Assembly: GCA_032622095.1 (NCBI GenBank)
Contig: CP136061.1
Span: forward strand, 17,486,991-17,550,990
Length of the DNA stretch: 64,000 nt
Source: Siphonodentalium dalli
Taxonomy: Eukaryota > Mollusca > Scaphopoda > Gadilida > Siphonodentaliidae
Reading direction: 5' to 3'
Both the position numbers and the translations under genes were made by a program. Numbering within the stretch: position 1 is the first letter of the stretch; every line of letters begins with the position of its first letter. This document shows, piece by piece, positions 21,109 to 33,106 of this stretch. A model generated the notes under the pieces. That model was not told the DNA's origin. It searched no databases and saw nothing but the letters and a program-made list of their open reading frames with translations.

Positions 21109-21220
21109 TCTGGAGACTTCACCACAACCTTTGTCGTGTAGATTTGAGGAATCTGAGGTTAGTTTACCCCTGAAAATGGTGTGTCCGACTGTCCATTGTT
21201 TGGGTTGGGCGGGCGAAATG
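21109..21220 (+). CDS. Candidate internal exon (secreted protein)
   Basis: Bounded by a strong acceptor (ctgtttacag) and a near-consensus donor (aatg|gtgagtg at 21221). In the frame continuing from 19913 it reads LETSPQPLSCRFEESEVSLP, then KMVCPTVHCLGWAGEM, with three Cys in about 20 residues. With the first exon this gives a 67-codon open frame ending in phase 0. The next exon was not found. Family not recognised. Confidence 0.35.
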
Positions 21221-22047
21221 GTGAGTGCAGTGGCCACACCACTGATACATATACCATCTATATCACAATTGGATGATCATGGTCATCGAAGAGAAACCGT
21301 TGTAAGTCGAGAATGGAGGTTTCCAAATGTTCATATACTCTATTTGCCAAGAGCAATCATCTTAATTACGGTTATATAGCAGGCTGGCTAAGTGTAAAAT
21401 CGTTCACTTTGTGATAAAAAACACGATATTTGGCATGGGCGATCAGTATATGGGCTACTATAACTAATATTGATCGACATAGCACGCAAAAGTCCAATAT
21501 GGCCGCCATTTTCAGCATAGACAATAATCTAATTTCGGCACACAAACAAATGTTATTAGAGTGACACTCAAATAAGAGCTCTTATAATATTTCCGAAGGG
21601 AATTTGTTAGCACATAATTTGATTTGTAAAAGAAGACAAAAAACGCGAACAGATCGACGGTGTACGTGAAAACAGAAGCCGCCGACAAATACGCAGTCGC
21701 AGTGTCACCAATGAGTTGTTATGTTTTCTATTGAACAGATTAACGACATATTCTCTTGTGAAAATATGCGTTGAAGCTTTCAGCGACTCAGGTGTTGATA
21801 ATGCCAAATTGGCGCTCTTGTTATTACTGCGAGTAAATTTAGACTGATAAAGCGTAATGGTCAGGAACCAAGTGAGAGATGCTTGGAAATACATTGACTC
21901 TTCGGGTTTCAAGGAAGATATTTTCAATGAATTTAGAAGTGATTTGTTATTGATCAAACGTGACATAATTAGCTAAGTGATTTCAATTAATGTCGACAAC
22001 GCTACAGGTAAAGTCTATGACACAGTTAGTACCAGTTTGCTCGTACG
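21221..22047. other. Non-coding, nothing recognised
   Basis: The 119-codon minus frame at 21607-21966 has no domain I recognise and no clear splice support. Confidence 0.3.
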
Positions 22048-22296
22048 TAAACTAGTTGTAGCCGTAGAGCGAGATGCTTGTTTACGTCAGAGTACCATCA
22101 GTATACTCTCTTATAACGAACGTTAATAAGCGTTGTTGATCCGAGCACCTAACACCAACAACTATACTAAAATATCACAATTGTGACAACTACCTGGTGT
22201 ATTATGTAGAAAACTAGTTGTAGCCGTAGAGCGAGATCCTAGTTTACGTCAGAGTACCATCAGTATGCGTTGTTGATCCGCTCACCTAACACCAAT
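22048..22296. repeat. Local direct duplication (57 bp and companions)
   Basis: aaactagttgtagccgtaga...gtaccatcagtat occurs at 22048-22104 and 22210-22266. A second segment, gcgttgttgatccg...cacctaacacc, occurs at 22132 and 22267. A third word, atcacaattgtgacaactac, occurs at 22173 and again at 22948, 0.8 kb away. Confidence 0.9.
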
Positions 22297-23820
22297 AGGT
22301 AAACGAAAATTATATTTTCCCGCGGGAAAATTATGTCTTGTATCGTTGCACGAAATAAACAACTCATGAGTTTGACCAATGTGGAGTCACATATATTGGT
22401 CACGTGATGTTTTATTGAATGATCGAGGATATTCTGTGTAGAGTCAGTTTTCAAGCGAAGCGCGAGACGATAGCACACACTAAAAGAATGTAATTCGGAT
22501 TCCCAAAGAGATATATAGAAGATAATTTTTCCCTTTATACACAGTGTGCTTCTTTTTTATGTTTACAAAAGTACTTATATCGAGTTTTTTTATATTTGTG
22601 TGAACTCCGGACACCAATTTTGTTGCGTAGCAGTACATGGCTCTTGTACAATTTTCCGGAGACAGGTTTCCATAGGTTTTTTCCCAAAAAATGGTTTTAT
22701 CTATGGTTTTTCCTGTGTAATTTAGTGTTTCGTATGAACAAATTTTGAATGTGTGAATATTTAAAGTTACAATTTGATATTGTTTTCACAGTGCTTCACA
22801 TTACCAATAATGTGAGTAAAATACGATTGCCGTGATTGTGCACACCCTGGATGTAATTATGTACATGTATATGGCGTCCTACATAAATGCGCACATCGCT
22901 TCGTGGCAGAAGAGTGTTATTGTTGTTTATTTGGGGTTAGGGAAGATTATCACAATTGTGACAACTACCTGGTGTATTATGTAGAAAACATTATCTTTGT
23001 TCTGAACACAACAACAGTTGTCAAGTGAAAGCGGTAATTTAATGTAAAAAATACTTTTACCGCATTGTTTACATATTATCTAAAATATGCGAACTCAATT
23101 TACCTCACGAAATGACATCGGCAATATTCGCTAAAAATATTACATAACGAAGCATTTTCCATTGTATACTCGTAATTTCGAGTATCATATGGTTGCCAAT
23201 ACAATAGTTTAGTAAATAGTAAATATCTAAATCGAATAACTTAAATATATTTTGAAAGTCACAATGCTTTGACAGTTTAAAACATTACAAACACAACTAA
23301 CATTCGATTAAACATGGGCGGCGCCATCTTGTTTGTTGTTATTGAGTCGAAATTATATGGACCAAAACAAACTCAGAAATATGTCGATTTTATTCGGAAC
23401 ATTTCGGCTCTCAGTTTAAACTTACACAAATCAATGTCAGTCCTAATAACTCGGAATATTATATGCGTAATTTAACATGAAAGTTTGATCATAAAACACC
23501 ATTATTACCATCAGATGTCACTCTTTCCGATATATAAATGTCATGATTTGATTAAGGGTAAAATCAATTAATATAGACGAAAATTCCCGCTACTGGATCT
23601 GGACATAAAGCCCGTTTTACACGCTTGGTCTTAGAAGTGCAGAGTTATTGCTGTCCCATATTTACAGATATGTATGGACCCTACTTCCCATATAGTCCAT
23701 GAGCCAGGCTCCCCCCAAAATGGAAAGTGGTACCAATTTGGTGGGCTAATTCCACCAAAAGTTTTCTGAAAGCTCATTGTCTGAAGTTTATGTCAGTGCT
23801 GGGACGCACTGGGGCAGTGT
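22297..23820. other. Non-coding; small palindrome at 22307
   Basis: attttcccgcgggaaaat at 22314-22331 is a perfect palindrome. A copy of the 22173 word lies at 22948-22990. No gene recognised in the remaining 1.3 kb. Confidence 0.4.
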
Positions 23821-24592
23821 AGCTTAGAGACTAAGTGTGGAAAATGTGTGTTTCCATGGCAAGGGAGTATGTTTTTGGCCGGTATAAAACATATGCCTAT
23901 AATGGTCAATACCAAGAAAGTTTAATGCACTAACTTTATCTTGGCATTGATGTGAGGTGATATCCTTGGTGGGCTTTCATTTGACACTGGAGATTTCGCC
24001 ACTATATGTCAAGGTCATATACAAAGGTCAAGGTCATTGACCAAAATATTAGCTTCTTCATATCAGGTCATACATTTTCTGCCCACTGAGTTTATATATC
24101 AGTTTTGAATACGTTATCTTTACTCTGAAATAATCTGGAGCATATAGCCATTATAGGCTACACGGATAACCGTGTTATGGTTGCAACTGACAAGGCAGTC
24201 ATGAGATAAAGACCTCTAAACGTTGTGGCTATTTTCCAAAATGGGTCAAAATCAGTTATTTCCCTAGATATCGTACTTTTGTGTATATTATAGAGTTATT
24301 TACTTATCCGGGGTCCTATAGGGGTTGAATTGTGATGTATTGACCAAAGCACGAAACTTATACAAATATATACTTAGTTATAGGGAACACTTTTGGAGGG
24401 CGTGTCCAGGTGGGGTGGTGTCAAATGTTGTAATAAACCCAGGTTTCCGTGACAACGACACCATATATTTTAAGAAAAATAAAAAAAATGCCGCTTTTGA
24501 GAATCAACGAACTTTGTGTATTTTTTGTTGTATATATGGCACATTTTAGTCACATTTTTATTTGCATTTTAAGTACTGCCTTGTTGTGGTAA
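23821..24592. repeat. Host repeat family left of the 5.4-kb element
   Basis: Contains units with agggcgtgtccaggtggggt, aaacccaggtttccgtgaca and ccatggcaagg. Similar units in the same orientation continue at 30080-30660, beyond the 5.4-kb inserted element. Confidence 0.6.
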
Positions 24593-27500
24593 TAGTAGAG
24601 GCTCTTATGTACTCCCGTGTGCACTTTGTGAAGAAATATAGCGACTATGCCAATGACGTTGCTTGATATCTCAGGCACCAGAAAACAAATGTTAGACACC
24701 TTGGGGTCGCGACTGGGTGGATTTATGATGTCATCAAGATGGCCGCCATACACAATTTCACAGTATGCACTGAGTCAGTTTGATCAATATCTACTTGTGA
24801 ATTTATTATAGAAATTTGATTATCTCACCACTGACGAGAAACTAATACCCCATACTTCCATTTGACAGAAAAAGTGGCCACCATAAACCAAGATGGCCGC
24901 CAAAATGGCGACTGAAATTTTGAAAATTGATGATTTTTCACACTTTCCTCTTGAATCATTAACCGATGTTTGAAATTTGTAACGAATAAAGACCTAAATT
25001 TGAATAAATTCTAGTATCCAACCATTTCTACAACATAATATGTCATATTTCGGATCTCATTCCTGCCAGCAATCTTTAAAATGTGAATTCAAAAATGTGC
25101 TATGAAAGTTAACCAAAATTCAATTATGTGATTCTAGCCAAGAGTTGAAAAGAAAATAACTAAATTTGATGAAGATAATGTAAAAATATTTTAAATATGT
25201 GAATTCCCATATAGTTACACTGAAAATAGTGCATTTTCGTTTAATATGGCGGCCAAGATGGCTGCCAAAATTGAGAAATCACTAAAATCTGTCCAATTTT
25301 TATTGATATCACTCATGTGTTGGGGAAAAGTTAATATATGTGAATCCATGGACTTATGGAATAATTTGTAAATTTGGTGAACCATATAGCCGCTTATACC
25401 CTAGAATTCAACAGAATTATACCACGAAAATATTAAGTCAAATCATCTTCATGGCAGCCACACAAAATTGCAGAATGGGCACTGAGTGAGGAAGAAAATT
25501 TAACACAGAAAATAAACAATATTTCTACGGCAATGATAAAATTGCACCATGCTTCCTTTTGAAAGAACAAGATTGATAAAAAAAACCAAGATGGCTGTCA
25601 AAATGGCGACCGAAATACAGAAATGTGTTGAATTGTTACACATGCCCCTTACATCATTTTCGGTTATTCGTAAACTGTGGCGAGTAGGACTTGTCTTTGT
25701 TTTTATCAGTCATGACACCAAGTACTTTGGAAAACATATTATGCTGTAATTTGTGTCTAATTGTTGTCCATACTCCGAAAAATGCAAATTAAATAATTCG
25801 CTATGTAATTTCACAAATAAACTTGCTTCTCGATGTTCTAGATTAACATTGGACAGAAATAGGCATAATAAAATAAACAAAAGTGTACACAGTTTTAAAT
25901 ATCGTTAGTGTCATTCAATTACACTCGACATTGATCTATTTGACCTAAGATGGTCGCCAGAATGGCCGCCAAAACTCAGTTATAAAAATGTGACAAATGT
26001 TTATATTCTCAAACGGCATTTAGCAAAGGAGTTGGATATATTCGCCCAATCTAAATTAGATACTATCATTTTAAGGTATATTGTGTCTATGTTTGACCAA
26101 ACATAGTTTGTTTATAATCGAGAATATATCGGAATGGACTCTTAGAAACCTAACATGACATTGCCCAATATAATTTAAACGATCCTGTCCGTTTCCTGGG
26201 AAGAAAGTCAAACCGGATATGTGCTGACTGAATCATTATAAGAGCATAACGAGTACTCGAACGCAAAAGAATCCCTGCAGTCATAATACAGACATAAATC
26301 CAACTTTATGGCTATATTATTTCGTTTGGGGCAGATCTGTTTATTCGTTGCCTATTCTTGATGAATTGTTGACCACGTTGATTTCGCCCGGCCACAAAAA
26401 TTCAGAAGATTCAGGGAAAATATCACACCTTGACTTCATCGAAGTCGAAGTTGCATTGCTATCATACTGCCACCGGGAAATATAATTGCTCAACTTAGAA
26501 ATACACAGGCATTACATGTTAGTGCAAACAGTATTTCGTATCTAATTATGAAACAGTTGTGTCTAATAAGATACAATAAGGGGATATTGCATGGTTCAGT
26601 TCCTTGTTTTTGGCATATCTGTGTTTCATCACCCGAAATTCGTTTGAATAGTTGAGACATTGTCACACTTCTCAAGACGTGAGTCAGCACATGTACCACT
26701 CTTGTTACTTCGTCCAATAGATGGTCACATTGATGGTAGTCTATCTACAACCAACTCACCCCAGCAACTACAGTTGAATTACAAACTCATTTCGCAAGCT
26801 AACAGAGCTCACCACAAAACTCTCCGACTGCATATCAGAGAATCCATATAGAATATTTGCTTCGGTTGTGGATGGAGAGTCCATGATACAGACTTAATAA
26901 ATAAATTTCAATACGGCCACTGACCTCATAGCAGATACATCGCATATTCACTTTGATGTAGTCTAACAGAGCTGTGCACATAACCGAGTTAATGCTTGTC
27001 AGTTTATTTTAGAATATGTCAAAACATCAGTATCGGGCAAAAATAGCCTAAGGTTTGTCATTCTCCATGTCGAGTCCAGCAAGTGACAATAACGGCTCCT
27101 CAACTTTTTCCTGGTTGTCAACGAAAAAATATCGTGAAATCAAAATGCCTATGCCTAGTGCCTGGATATTTAGTGATGAAATACCTCATCGAAACACCAG
27201 AAGCTCGTCTTTGGTCCATGCCATATGGTGGTGCATCGAAGTAATGAATACAGTGACGGGTCATCAAGATCATTTAATGGAACGTTATTAAGAACAAATG
27301 TAGTTTATAGAATTTGCTGGCAAACCGTACAACCATGATAGTCGGATCCATAAGTAGGCCAATAACAAGCATGGAATATAGATACTGCGCAAATGTTGGA
27401 AGTAATAGATAACAAGGTTATGCTTGCATTGAGAGAAGATTGTGGATTGTTAGCTATTTGAAGAGTCCATAACTGAAATTTACTTCAACTATTGCTCAGG

Positions 27501-27602
27501 AAGGTATACGATTACAACGTTTAACGACCTGAGTTTTCTGCAGACCTGATTTCATTGTAGTGGGATATCAAATGTTCCTCTATAAAATATCTAGAAAGAA
27601 TA

Positions 27603-28063
27603 CTACAAACTTTCCATGTACCTCAACATGTACCTCAACATGTACCTCAACATGTACCTCAACATGTCGGTGAGTTGAATTGCCTCTACAACCAAGTCGA
27701 ACTGTGCATTGGTGCGACAAATGATTTTATCAATTTTATCTGGAACATTGCCGATAGCCGATAAAATTACAGAAATGCAGGCATTTAACGAAAATTTGGT
27801 GTGAATATGTTTCTTGTATGACATTTTGATGAGAACGCATAACGCAATTAAGCATGAAAGAACTTCGATAACACATGTGACAAACATGACATGGGTGTAT
27901 CTAATATAAACTTGATGAGTGCATAAGTTCAGCACAGGAAGGTGTGGATCATACACGGAACGAACTTGCAGTATATGCGATGTCCAGAAAGCTATCGCTG
28001 TGGTAGTCTGCGACAAAGCAATTACTGTCATATAATCCCCTGATGCACACACAATTTGAACTA
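27603..28063 (-). pseudogene. Multi-helix membrane-protein-like frame inside the element
   Basis: About 150 codons are open on the minus strand, starting after a possible acceptor (acatctag) and containing several hydrophobic segments (for example THVMFVTCVIEVLSCLIAL and FSLNACISVILSAIG). The spacing loosely resembles transmembrane helices 2-4 of a rhodopsin-family receptor, but no DRY or other diagnostic motif is present. It ends in a five-fold 12-bp repeat (27617-27668; residues MLRY repeated) and a stop. Captured gene fragment or chance; weak. Confidence 0.2.
27617..27668. repeat. 12-bp tandem repeat
   Basis: Four to five copies of tacctcaacatg. Confidence 0.9.
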
Positions 28064-30010
28064 GATGTTATTCAAGGACGGGCAATTGTAAATTTTCTCA
28101 GTTTCACAAAAGTATACCATGTGTTTTCGTACATGTATTTAATAAGAACGAATCACACAAATATTAGCTCCTATTCTTATATTTGTACTAAGTATACACT
28201 AATTATTAAGCTTGTTAACATGGAAGATGTCTGTAATGTCAACGCATTATAAGCCGCTACTGTTTTTGGGTACTGCATTGTGTGATGTCCATTCAATTAA
28301 TTTCCGTGAGCAGCTGAATTTCGGTAGAATTGACTTAGTATGATGGCATTACATGAGCAATACAGGAGTCAAGTGAAAAATTCTTACCCAAAACCCCATA
28401 AGGGGGGGGGCGCTATCAAGGGGAAGTAATTAAAGTATTGCTCAATACCGACAGCCTTATTGTTGAGGTAGGGATTTTTCTCCAGTCGAGTACTCAATCC
28501 GGACATTTCCTATGTACATGTAATGATGGATGTAATCAGCATGTATTCAGATTTTGATATTTTCAAATAGGTCAACATCAGATGAATTTATCTACTTTTC
28601 ATGGTTTCTGTTTCCATTCTCATGAAATCTCGAATATAAGCAGCTACTTTTCGCAAATATTCATATTGTATCAGATTGTATCAGCATTCCTGGCACTTTT
28701 GTCAACAGGGGAACAAATATGTTTACCAGTAGTCACTGAAACCCACATTAGGAGCGTTATCAATGAAAACTAGCAAATTTGGATGATTTCTCCATTTTGG
28801 TAACCATCTGAGTCACCATCCTGAATTTAGATTCATATAGATAATAATATGTTAATCTAACATATCATGGTTTTCGAATGATTAGATAGTATAATTCATT
28901 CAAAATAAGGTTGCTAGTAGCCACCGATTTCAAACCGCTGTGAATAATTTAAGAGGCGAGTGTGAAAAATCATCAATTATTAGAATTTCGGTCGCCGTTT
29001 TGGGAGCCATCTTGGATTTTGAGGTCCAAATTGCACCGTCAAGAGGAAGTGTGATCCAATGGTATTATTGGTCGCGAAACATAATCATTTCACTATCTAA
29101 ATTTTCCTCCCAGACTCAATGCCAACTCATTTCATCTCATTTTCGAAGTTTCATTCTCTCGAATTCTTGAGTATAAACAGCCATTGTTCACAAACTATTC
29201 ATTTTGTTTCATGTCTCCATGTTATTACGCCAACACGGAGCAAATATATTCACCTATATTAACTAAATCGCACATTAGGAGTGATATCAATGAAAATTTT
29301 ACAAATTTTAGTGATTTATCAATTTTGGCAACCATTTTGGTCGCCATCTTGAATACAGATGCACTTTTTTGGTTGTAATTATATGCCAATCTATATGTTT
29401 AAACCTGTTGCAAATGTTTGTCATCAAATTCAGCTATTTTCTGGCTAACACTTGGCTTGAATTACAAAATCGATATTTGGTAAAATTTCATAGCATATTT
29501 ATGAATTCACATTTTGACGAAATTTTGTATGAATAAGACCCAAAGTATGACATATTATCATGTTCAAATGGTTAGGTATTCAAATGTACTTAAAATTAAG
29601 TTGATATTAGCCACCGATTTCAAACAACCGTGAATGTTTTAAGAGACATGTGTGAAAATTCATCATTTTTCCGAACTTCGGTCGCCATTTTGGCGGCCAT
29701 CTTGGTTAAATGTGGTCAATTTTTCTGTCAAAGTGAAGCCTGTTATCATAGTGTCACAACAGTAGAGAAATATTATATTTCCTACCATAAATTCACTACT
29801 AGCTATTAATCAAACTGATCCAGTGCCTACTCTGAAATGTTGGATGGCGGCCATCTTGATGACGTCATAAATCCACCCAGTCGCGACCCCCAGGTGTCTA
29901 ACATTTGTTTTCTGGTGCCCCAGATATCAAGCAACATCATGAGCATAGTGGCTGTATTTCTTCACAAAATGCACACGGGAGCCAAAAAATGAACATAAGA
30001 GCCTCTACTA

Positions 30011-30837
30011 TAATTCTGACAGTACATAAGCGACGATACATTACCATCAAGACCAAACTAACCGCAATTTTGTGACTTTAGTAACTAAATCATGAAACTT
30101 CACATATGTGTTGCGTAGTTATAATGGACACTTTTTGGGGGGAATGCCCAGTGAGAGGTCTGACAAACTGTCGAGATAAAATCTGGTTTCCATGGCAACG
30201 GCATCAAATTTTATTATTGAAAATCCAACTGCTGGAAACCTGAGCCTAATTTTGTTTGAAAAAATGATGTGAACTCGTATTGCCATTAAGGATCCATCAA
30301 TGGACTGGGCCATATGCCTTATAGGGTCAAGGTCAATTGCTACAGTCAATGTCATTGGAAAAGGGTAATATTTGGTCTATTTTATTTTTATTTTCCACCA
30401 CATCTAGTAGGTTAGTCATAAAAGCAATCCCGATCATCATGAATAACTTTGTGGTAATACATGACTCATGATACATTCATTACCCTTGAGATACAATCAG
30501 AACAAAATAAATACGATTTGTGACGTTAGCTAAAGCACGATACTGCACTTACAGTTTCTTGGTTAAAGTGGAAACTTTTTAGAGGGGGCGTGCCTAGATG
30601 AGGGGTCATATATCGAGATAAAATATAGTTCCCATGTTAATGACATTAACTATTTGGGGAACAGTTGAAAAAGCAAAAGCTTACACTGGGCAATCTGACG
30701 AGCCTTGTGTTTATACAGAAACCAAAGTCACGATCAAACCTGATTTAAGGGGTTTCCACACCTGAGTTATCTTATGAAGTGGAAAGTCCACACGGACCTA
30801 CATAGAAAACTGCTTAATTATTAACCAAATGAACCCG
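30011..30837. repeat. Host repeat family right of the 5.4-kb element
   Basis: Units at about 30100-30230 and 30560-30660 carry gggggaatgcccagtgagag or ggggcgtgcctagatgaggg, followed by tcgagataaaat and cccatg(g/t). They continue the family seen at 24380-24490. Confidence 0.55.
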
Positions 30838-30912
30838 ATACGCTAAAATATTAGCGTAACTCCTAATTTTACGTCAACCGTTACGCTAATATATTAGCGT
30901 AGAGAATATTAG
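30838..30912. repeat. Cluster of tattagcgta palindromes
   Basis: tacgctaaaatattagcgta and tacgctaatatattagcgta plus a further half, in 75 bp. Confidence 0.85.
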
Positions 30913-31140
30913 CGTAGAGACAAGTGTTTTAGTAATCCTTGTTTTCATATCACAAATACCACTCTTAGAGGATGATATGTTCAATGAAAGCGCTGCTAAT
31001 TGGCAAATTAGCTATCGCAACACCACGTATTGCCTACAAAAAAAATAAAACGGCATTTAGGCTGTTAAATTCACCATTACTACCACGTGACAACCATGTG
31101 ACTGATATTTGTATAGGAAGTAAAGAGTCGCTATAAACTG

Positions 31141-31192
31141 TTATCTCTCTCTATCTCTCTCGCGCACGCGCACGCGCATGCGCACGCACACA

Positions 31193-31265
<73 letters not shown>

Positions 31266-31332
31266 ACTCACCCTCTCACACACACACACACCCCCCACAC
31301 ACACCCTCACACACACACACACACACACATCA
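31141..31332. repeat. Compound (CT)/(CG)/(CACG)/(CA) microsatellite
   Basis: Runs of ct, then alternating cgca/cgcg, then about ten cacg units, then (ca)n with ccccc interruptions. Long alternating purine-pyrimidine tract with Z-DNA-forming potential. Confidence 0.95.
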
Positions 31333-31548
31333 TATCATATGTCGTTTATGTTGGAAAATGTATTCATATGCATGTTCATCAGAAAACATATTATGTTCAT
31401 AAGTCCAATTAATGCCGATTCCAATTATAAATTCACCCTTCAAAATAATTTTTCACATTATTTGGTTATTAGAGAAAATGTCGCCATACTACTATGTAGA
31501 TTAAATTCTTCCGATCCAGGCGTGCACGCGTCGGTATGAGGCTGATAC

Positions 31549-31619
31549 ACACCATGGCGCATGTATACGGACCTTGACTTTTACACGGACAACCGAATGT
31601 TACGAACACTGGCTTATAC
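31549..31619. repeat. 16-17-bp tatacggacc repeat, left part
   Basis: Units such as tatacggaccttgact and tttacacggacaaccga. The array resumes at 33057 after the GC-rich element and reappears inverted at 36066-36150. Confidence 0.7.
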
Positions 31620-33056
31620 TATGGAATCCTATTAGGGCCACTTGCTAATGGCGCTTTCGGCGCACTTTTGTCGCTTTTGTGCGCCATTAGCGTTGTTTCG
31701 GGTCAGCTTCCCCCTCTGCCCCCCTCTTCCGGCACCCCTGCTGGGGTGATCACATACTTAATTGTACATGCGCTAATGGCGCATATTTTGTCGCTTTCGG
31801 CGCACCGCGCTAATGGCGCACCGCGCCGAATGCACTAATGGCGCACCGCGCCGAATGCACTAATGACGGCGCATATTTTGTCGCTTTCGGCGGACCGCTG
31901 ATCACACGGTCCCCATACCACCAAGATACAACAATATTTCTTCAAAATACACGTAAATTATTACAATCGATGCATTTCTACAAAATAATGATAACCACTA
32001 CCAACTACATGTATGGTATCAATTTTCTCAAAACTTTTTATTTGTTCAACAAAATATGTCCGTATTATTACTAAAGTACCACTAGATTTTAGAGTTATCC
32101 ATCTTCATCTGCAAATTGTCCAGTAACTTAGGACCGTCTGATCGGATTTAGTACCTTTAACTGCCCACAAAGGAGGGACCAGGACCACACGGCCACAATA
32201 ATTTTAAATCTAAATAATGACAAATTATAGCATTTAGAGGTCTATCTACAGCAAATTTCAGCCCCATCCCTTTTAAAATTGATACATAGGCCTATACATT
32301 GTACATATGGCCATGTCCGATCTGCACTGGGGTGCAGGGGCGCCGGAAGCATCCAAGGACAGGGGGGCAGAGCCTACAAAAAGGGCACTTTTCTGCAAAA
32401 AAGGGCATTTTCTCAGCAAACTCGGAAAAATAACCATAAATTCATTGTGGCAAAAATCCCTATTTTAAAGGTATTTGTCGGTTTTTATGGCCGTTTTGTG
32501 ATAAAATTGAGAAAAAATTAATATTCCTTGTGAAATTGGTGGTATTTGGACCAAAAAAGTCACATTTTGCTATAAAAACACGAGATTAAACACACAAAAA
32601 GCATTTTCTGTTTCCAGAAAAAGGGCAAGTCCTGCCCCCGCTCACACCCTTGGTCAAGGGCAGGGGGTCAGCTGCCCCCTCTGCCCCCCTCTTCCGGCAC
32701 CCCTGCTGGGGTGATCACATACTTAATTGTACATGCGCTAATGGCGCATATTTTGTCGCTTTCGGCGCACCGCGCTAATGGCGCACCGCGCCGAATGCGC
32801 TAATGGCGCACCGGGCCGAATGCACTAATGGCGCATATGTTGTTGCTTTCGGCGCGGTGCGCCGAAAGCGCCGAAAGCGACAAAAAGTGCGCCGTAACGG
32901 CGCATATTTTGTCGCTTTCGGCGCTTTCGGCGCGCGCCGAAACAACGCTAATGGCGCACATTTTGTCGCTTTCGGCGCGCGCGCCGAAAGCGCCGAAAGC
33001 GACAAAAAGTGCGCCGATCGGCGCCATTAGCAAGTGGCCCTAATAGGATTCCATAC
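31620..33056. mobile_element. GC-rich palindromic DNA transposon
   Basis: Ends tatggaatcctattagggcc plus acttgctaatggcgc and the exact inverse, ending ggattccatac, flanked by TATAC on both sides (31615-31619 and 33057-33061). Both ends consist of two palindromic words, gcgctaatggcgca and ttttgtcgctttcggcgc, reiterated in both directions. Frames full of Ala/Glu/Ser/Arg arise in all phases and are artefacts. No transposase. Contains a nested MITE at 32324-32711 and a 5-kb-unlike GC content. Confidence 0.85.
32324..32711. mobile_element. Nested MITE with gcaggggcgccggaag ends
   Basis: Left gtgcaggggcgccggaag, right cttccggcacccctgctg; inside, aaaaagggcacttttctgc-type words are mirrored by ccagaaaaagggcaagtcc. 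A half copy (right end only) occurs at 31703-31760. Confidence 0.75.
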
Positions 33057-33106
33057 TATACGGACCTGGGTTCATACGGGCCGTGGTTTATACGGACCCC
33101 ATATTG
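33057..33106. repeat. 16-bp tatacggacc repeat, right part
   Basis: tatacggacctgggt, tcatacgggccgtggt, ttatacggacccc: three units continuing the array interrupted by the GC-rich element. Confidence 0.75.

Larger units (their letters stand above)
24593..30010. mobile_element. 5.4-kb DNA element with ~1.4-kb inverted arms
   Basis: Left end tagtagaggctcttatgt, right end acataagagcctctacta, each flanked by TAA (24590-24592 and 30011-30013), consistent with a 3-bp TWA target duplication as in PIF/Harbinger elements. The arms (24593 to about 26000 and about 28560-30010) are inverted copies with repeated aagatggccgccaaaatggc and gatgatttttcacac blocks. A further copy of the arm starts at 62919. The interior (about 26000-28560) has no recognised transposase. 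The superfamily call rests only on the target duplication. Confidence 0.75.

Noticed and set aside
31178-31402. Frames of repeated Thr-His or Cys-Val residues
   Set aside because: Translation of a (ca)n/(cacg)n microsatellite.
32775-33043. Several overlapping Ala/Glu/Ser-rich frames on both strands
   Set aside because: All come from the palindromic GC words of the transposon; no codon structure.
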